DNA of 18,626 bases from an uncultured Olsenella sp. (GTDB lineage: Bacteria; Actinomycetota; Coriobacteriia; Coriobacteriales; Atopobiaceae), in NCBI GenBank assembly GCA_959598545.1, contig CAUGFC010000026.1, forward strand, positions 1-18,626, read 5' to 3'. The translations under genes and the position numbers were made by a program. The notes under the pieces are model-generated. The model ran no database searches and was not told the DNA's origin. It saw only the letters and a program-made list of their open reading frames with translations. Below, piece after piece: positions 16,517 through 18,626 of the stretch; position 1 is the stretch's first letter; each line of letters begins with the position of its first letter.

Positions 16517-17731
16517 ATGGCCAAGATCGAGATGAAGACCCCGCTCGTCGAGATGGATGGCGACGAGATGACTCGCATCATCTGGCAGATCATCAAGGAC
16601 GAGCTCATCCGCCCCTACGTCGACCTCAAGACCGAGTACTACGACCTCGGCCTGGAGCACCGCGACGCAACCGACGACCAGGTCACCGTGGACTCCGCCG
16701 AGGCCACCAAGCGCCTGGGCGTGGCCGTCAAGTGCGCCACCATCACCCCCAACGCCGCGCGCGTGGAGGAGTACGGCCTGAAGCAGATGTGGAAGAGCCC
16801 CAACGGCACGATCCGCGCGCTGCTCGACGGCACGGTCTTCCGCGCGCCCATCGTGGTCAAGGGCATCGACCCGGTGGTGAGCTGCTGGAAGAAGCCCATT
16901 ACCATCGCGCGTCACGCCTATGGCGACGTCTACAAGAACTCCGAGATGCGCATCGACGGCCCCGGCAAGGTGGAGCTGGTCTACACCGCCGCCGACGGCA
17001 CCGAGCGCCGCGAGCTCGTCCACGTCTTCGACGGCCCCGGCGTGGTCCAGGGCCAGCACAACCTCGACGCCTCCATCGAGAGCTTTGCCCGCAGCTGCTT
17101 TGAGTACGCGCTCTCCACGGGCCAGGACCTCTGGTTTGCCACCAAGGACACGATCTCGAAGACCTACGACCACCGCTTCAAGGACGTCTTCGCGGACATC
17201 TACGAGGCCGAGTACCGCGAGAAGTTCGAGGCGGCCGGCATCGAGTACTTCTACACGCTGATCGATGACGCCGTGGCGCGCGTGGTCAAGTCCGAGGGCG
17301 GCTTCATCTGGGCGTGCAAGAACTACGACGGCGACGTCATGAGCGACATGCTGTCCTCGGCCTTCGGCAGCCTGGCGATGATGACCTCCGTGCTCGTAAG
17401 CCCGCACGGCTACTTCGAGTACGAGGCCGCGCACGGCACCGTCCAGCGCCACTACTACAAGCACCTCAAGGGCGAGCCCACGTCAACCAACTCCGTGGCC
17501 ACGATCTTTGCCTGGACCGGCGCCCTGCGCAAGCGCGGCGAGCTGGACGAGCTGCCCGAGCTCGTGGACTTTGCCAACCGCCTGGAGGCGGCCACGGTCC
17601 ACACGATCGAGTCCGGCCGCATGACCGGCGACCTCGCGCGCATCACGTCGCTCGAGAACCCGGAGACGCTCGGCACCCGCGAGTTCATCCTCGCCATCCG
17701 CGAGACGCTGGACGCCGAGGCCGCCGCCTAG
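16517..17731 (+). CDS. icd: NADP-dependent isocitrate dehydrogenase, homodimeric eukaryote-type
   Basis: The 404-residue product oxidises isocitrate to 2-oxoglutarate with NADP, a TCA-cycle step supplying NADPH and the glutamate precursor. It belongs to the homodimeric subfamily that includes human IDH1, not the E. coli-type Icd. The substrate site is KSPNGTIR (93-100; S94, N96, R100) with R109 and R132. Y139 and a lysine near 210 are in the expected catalytic positions. Metal ligands D273 and D277 lie in KNYDGDVMSD. HGTVQRHY (306-313) contains the R-H pair used for the NADP 2'-phosphate. The short product and the GGGAGGA immediately upstream fix the start at 16517; the frame opening at 16394 is unlikely. 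It appears monocistronic, with its own promoter and terminator. Confidence 0.95.
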   Translation: MAKIEMKTPLVEMDGDEMTRIIWQIIKDELIRPYVDLKTEYYDLGLEHRDATDDQVTVDSAEATKRLGVAVKCATITPNAARVEEYGLKQMWKSPNGTIRALLDGTVFRAPIVVKGIDPVVSCWKKPITIARHAYGDVYKNSEMRIDGPGKVELVYTAADGTERRELVHVFDGPGVVQGQHNLDASIESFARSCFEYALSTGQDLWFATKDTISKTYDHRFKDVFADIYEAEYREKFEAAGIEYFYTLIDDAVARVVKSEGGFIWACKNYDGDVMSDMLSSAFGSLAMMTSVLVSPHGYFEYEAAHGTVQRHYYKHLKGEPTSTNSVATIFAWTGALRKRGELDELPELVDFANRLEAATVHTIESGRMTGDLARITSLENPETLGTREFILAIRETLDAEAAA

Positions 17732-17740
17732 CAAATGATC

Positions 17741-17763
17741 CAAAAGGGGCCTGCCCCCTTTTG
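17741..17763. terminator. bidirectional intrinsic terminator between icd and the DUF218 gene
   Basis: CAAAAGGGG (17741-17749) and CCCCTTTTG (17755-17763) form a perfect 9-bp stem with a 5-base loop. The A/T-rich base gives T4 on both strands, so it can serve the convergent genes ending at 17731 (+) and 17769 (-). Confidence 0.88.
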
Positions 17764-17768
17764 AATCG

Positions 17769-18476
17769 CTAGATGTTGCCGACGAGGGCGTCCTTCGCGA
17801 CCGCGAAGCACTCGCGCAGCGTCGCCTGGGGCAGATAGAGCGGGTTCGTGCGGGCTGCCAGGCCGTATGCCTCCGGCAGCCCGTTCTCGTGCGCGATGCG
17901 CAGCGCGCGGTAGAGGTGGAAGTCGTTGGTGACCACGGCGACCGATGCGCCCGGGGCGAGAAGCCCCGCGGAGTTGCGGATGTTCTCGGCCGTGGTGGTC
18001 GAGAGCTCCTCCTTGGTGACGCGCGCCACGTCGAGCCCCCTTCCCACCAGGTAGTCGGCCATGGCGTCCGCCTCGGTCCGCACCTCGCCGAAGCCCTGGC
18101 CGCCCGACACGACGCAGGTGGTCTCGGGGCTCCCCTCGAGATAGTCGAACGCGGCGTCGAGGCGATACCGGAGCGTCTCCGTCGGCGTCCCGTCGGGACG
18201 AAGTCCCGCGCCGAGCACGACCAGGCAGTCGAGCCCCGCGGGAGGGGTCGACGCCGCGGTGGTCGCGATCAGCGCGGAGAGCGCGCCCACGGCGAGAAGA
18301 CCCGCCACGCAGACGGCGCATATCGCCAGGCGCGCGGGCTGGAAGCGCCAGGCCGCGAGCAGCGCCGCGCCCAGCGCGACCCACACGAGGAAGAAGCCGC
18401 CCGCCGGATAGAGCGCGGCCATGAGCAGGCCATAGGCGATCGAGAGCACGCCCAGCACCACAAGGACCACGGTCAT
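17769..18476 (-). CDS. YdcF/ElyC-type (DUF218) membrane protein
   Basis: The 235-residue product has three N-terminal hydrophobic segments (about 3-22, 26-44 and 49-72), followed by a DUF218 domain from about 82 to the end. The domain shows DCLVVLGAG (83-91), the SGGQG loop (124-128), an acidic site E135 in RTEADAM, E164 in TTAENI, and TNDFHLYRA (183-191) with H187, all standard for the family. Members include SanA, ElyC and YdcF and are linked to cell-envelope integrity; the reaction is not firmly known. The GGGGAGAAG run just before the ATG at 18476 supports this start over the longer frame to 18548. It is transcribed convergently with icd and divergently from the gene at 18587. Confidence 0.88.
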   Translation of the reverse strand: MTVVLVVLGVLSIAYGLLMAALYPAGGFFLVWVALGAALLAAWRFQPARLAICAVCVAGLLAVGALSALIATTAASTPPAGLDCLVVLGAGLRPDGTPTETLRYRLDAAFDYLEGSPETTCVVSGGQGFGEVRTEADAMADYLVGRGLDVARVTKEELSTTTAENIRNSAGLLAPGASVAVVTNDFHLYRALRIAHENGLPEAYGLAARTNPLYLPQATLRECFAVAKDALVGNI

Positions 18477-18586
18477 GCGCTTCTCCCCTCTCCCGGTGTC
18501 TCGACTGGGCACAATAGTACCAACTGCGCCCGGCAGGTCGCCGACCATGACAAGACCGTCACGCCGGGCATCCGGGAGGTGGTCGC

Positions 18587-18626
18587 ATGTCCGTCGTCAT
18601 CGCAGTCGCCGTTCCGCACCCGCCCC
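18587..18626 (+). CDS. probable AmmeMemoRadiSam system protein (LigB/Memo-like start), truncated by window end
   Basis: Only 13 codons are visible (MSVVIAVAVPHPP). A strong GGAGGT ribosome site (18575-18580) lies 6 bases before the ATG. The hydrophobic strand followed by PHPP is the characteristic start of class III extradiol-dioxygenase-like (LigB/Memo) domains, which in many anaerobes are fused to AMMECR1 as AmmeMemoRadiSam system protein A. The match rests on very few residues, so the call is tentative. The 110-base gap to the divergent DUF218 gene contains a CACAAT (18510-18515) that might be a -10 box. Confidence 0.5.
   Translation, partial: MSVVIAVAVPHPP

Overview
The window is about 70% GC and densely packed, with genes on both strands. 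It holds only bacterial housekeeping and accessory genes: no tRNA or rRNA gene, CRISPR array, transposase or phage gene was found. The gene mix suggests a member of the Coriobacteriia (Olsenella/Atopobiaceae-like actinobacteria). It includes a CBS-domain family II pyrophosphatase, a DUF1846 protein, a DUF3825-type protein, an LDH-family enzyme and a homodimeric eukaryote-type NADP isocitrate dehydrogenase. This placement is an inference from gene content and base composition, not from a marker gene.

Layout. Positions 2-4034 (+): a DUF1846 protein lacking its N-terminus, a Cof-type HAD phosphatase overlapping (ATGA) a type I L-asparaginase, and a secreted lipoprotein. Positions 4062-11593 (-), read from high to low coordinates: EttA (ABC-F translation factor), an LDH/MDH-family dehydrogenase, a two-gene ABC transporter (ATPase and permease overlapping at TGATG), and a large membrane-anchored protein of unknown function. 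Positions 11789-17731 (+): CBS-pyrophosphatase, a YfbR-like 5'-nucleotidase that starts on the stop codon of the pyrophosphatase, a divergent TrmB-like methyltransferase, a protein with a DUF3825-like C-terminus and a Glu-Pro linker, and isocitrate dehydrogenase. Positions 17769-18476 (-): a YdcF/DUF218 membrane protein, convergent with icd across a bidirectional terminator. At 18587 (+) the first 13 codons of a probable AmmeMemoRadiSam-system gene run off the window.

How the genes fit together. The 11789-14958 cluster joins pyrophosphate hydrolysis, nucleotide clean-up and tRNA modification. The ABC pair is a self-contained exporter-type transporter. Asparaginase, the LDH-family enzyme and isocitrate dehydrogenase are separate central-metabolism units. 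No intergenic gap exceeds 300 bases.

The most unusual content is in the gaps. Three intergenic inverted repeats (5901-6015, 8694-8765, 16318-16389) have different arms. Each carries a copy of the same 13-base core, CGTTYTTCTCGSC or a close variant, and two of them are exactly 72 bp. One doubles as the terminator behind the LDH-family gene. At the protein level, the LDH-family enzyme has Arg at the residue that normally separates malate from lactate dehydrogenases, and the TrmB-like protein lacks the usual DPWPK-type motif.
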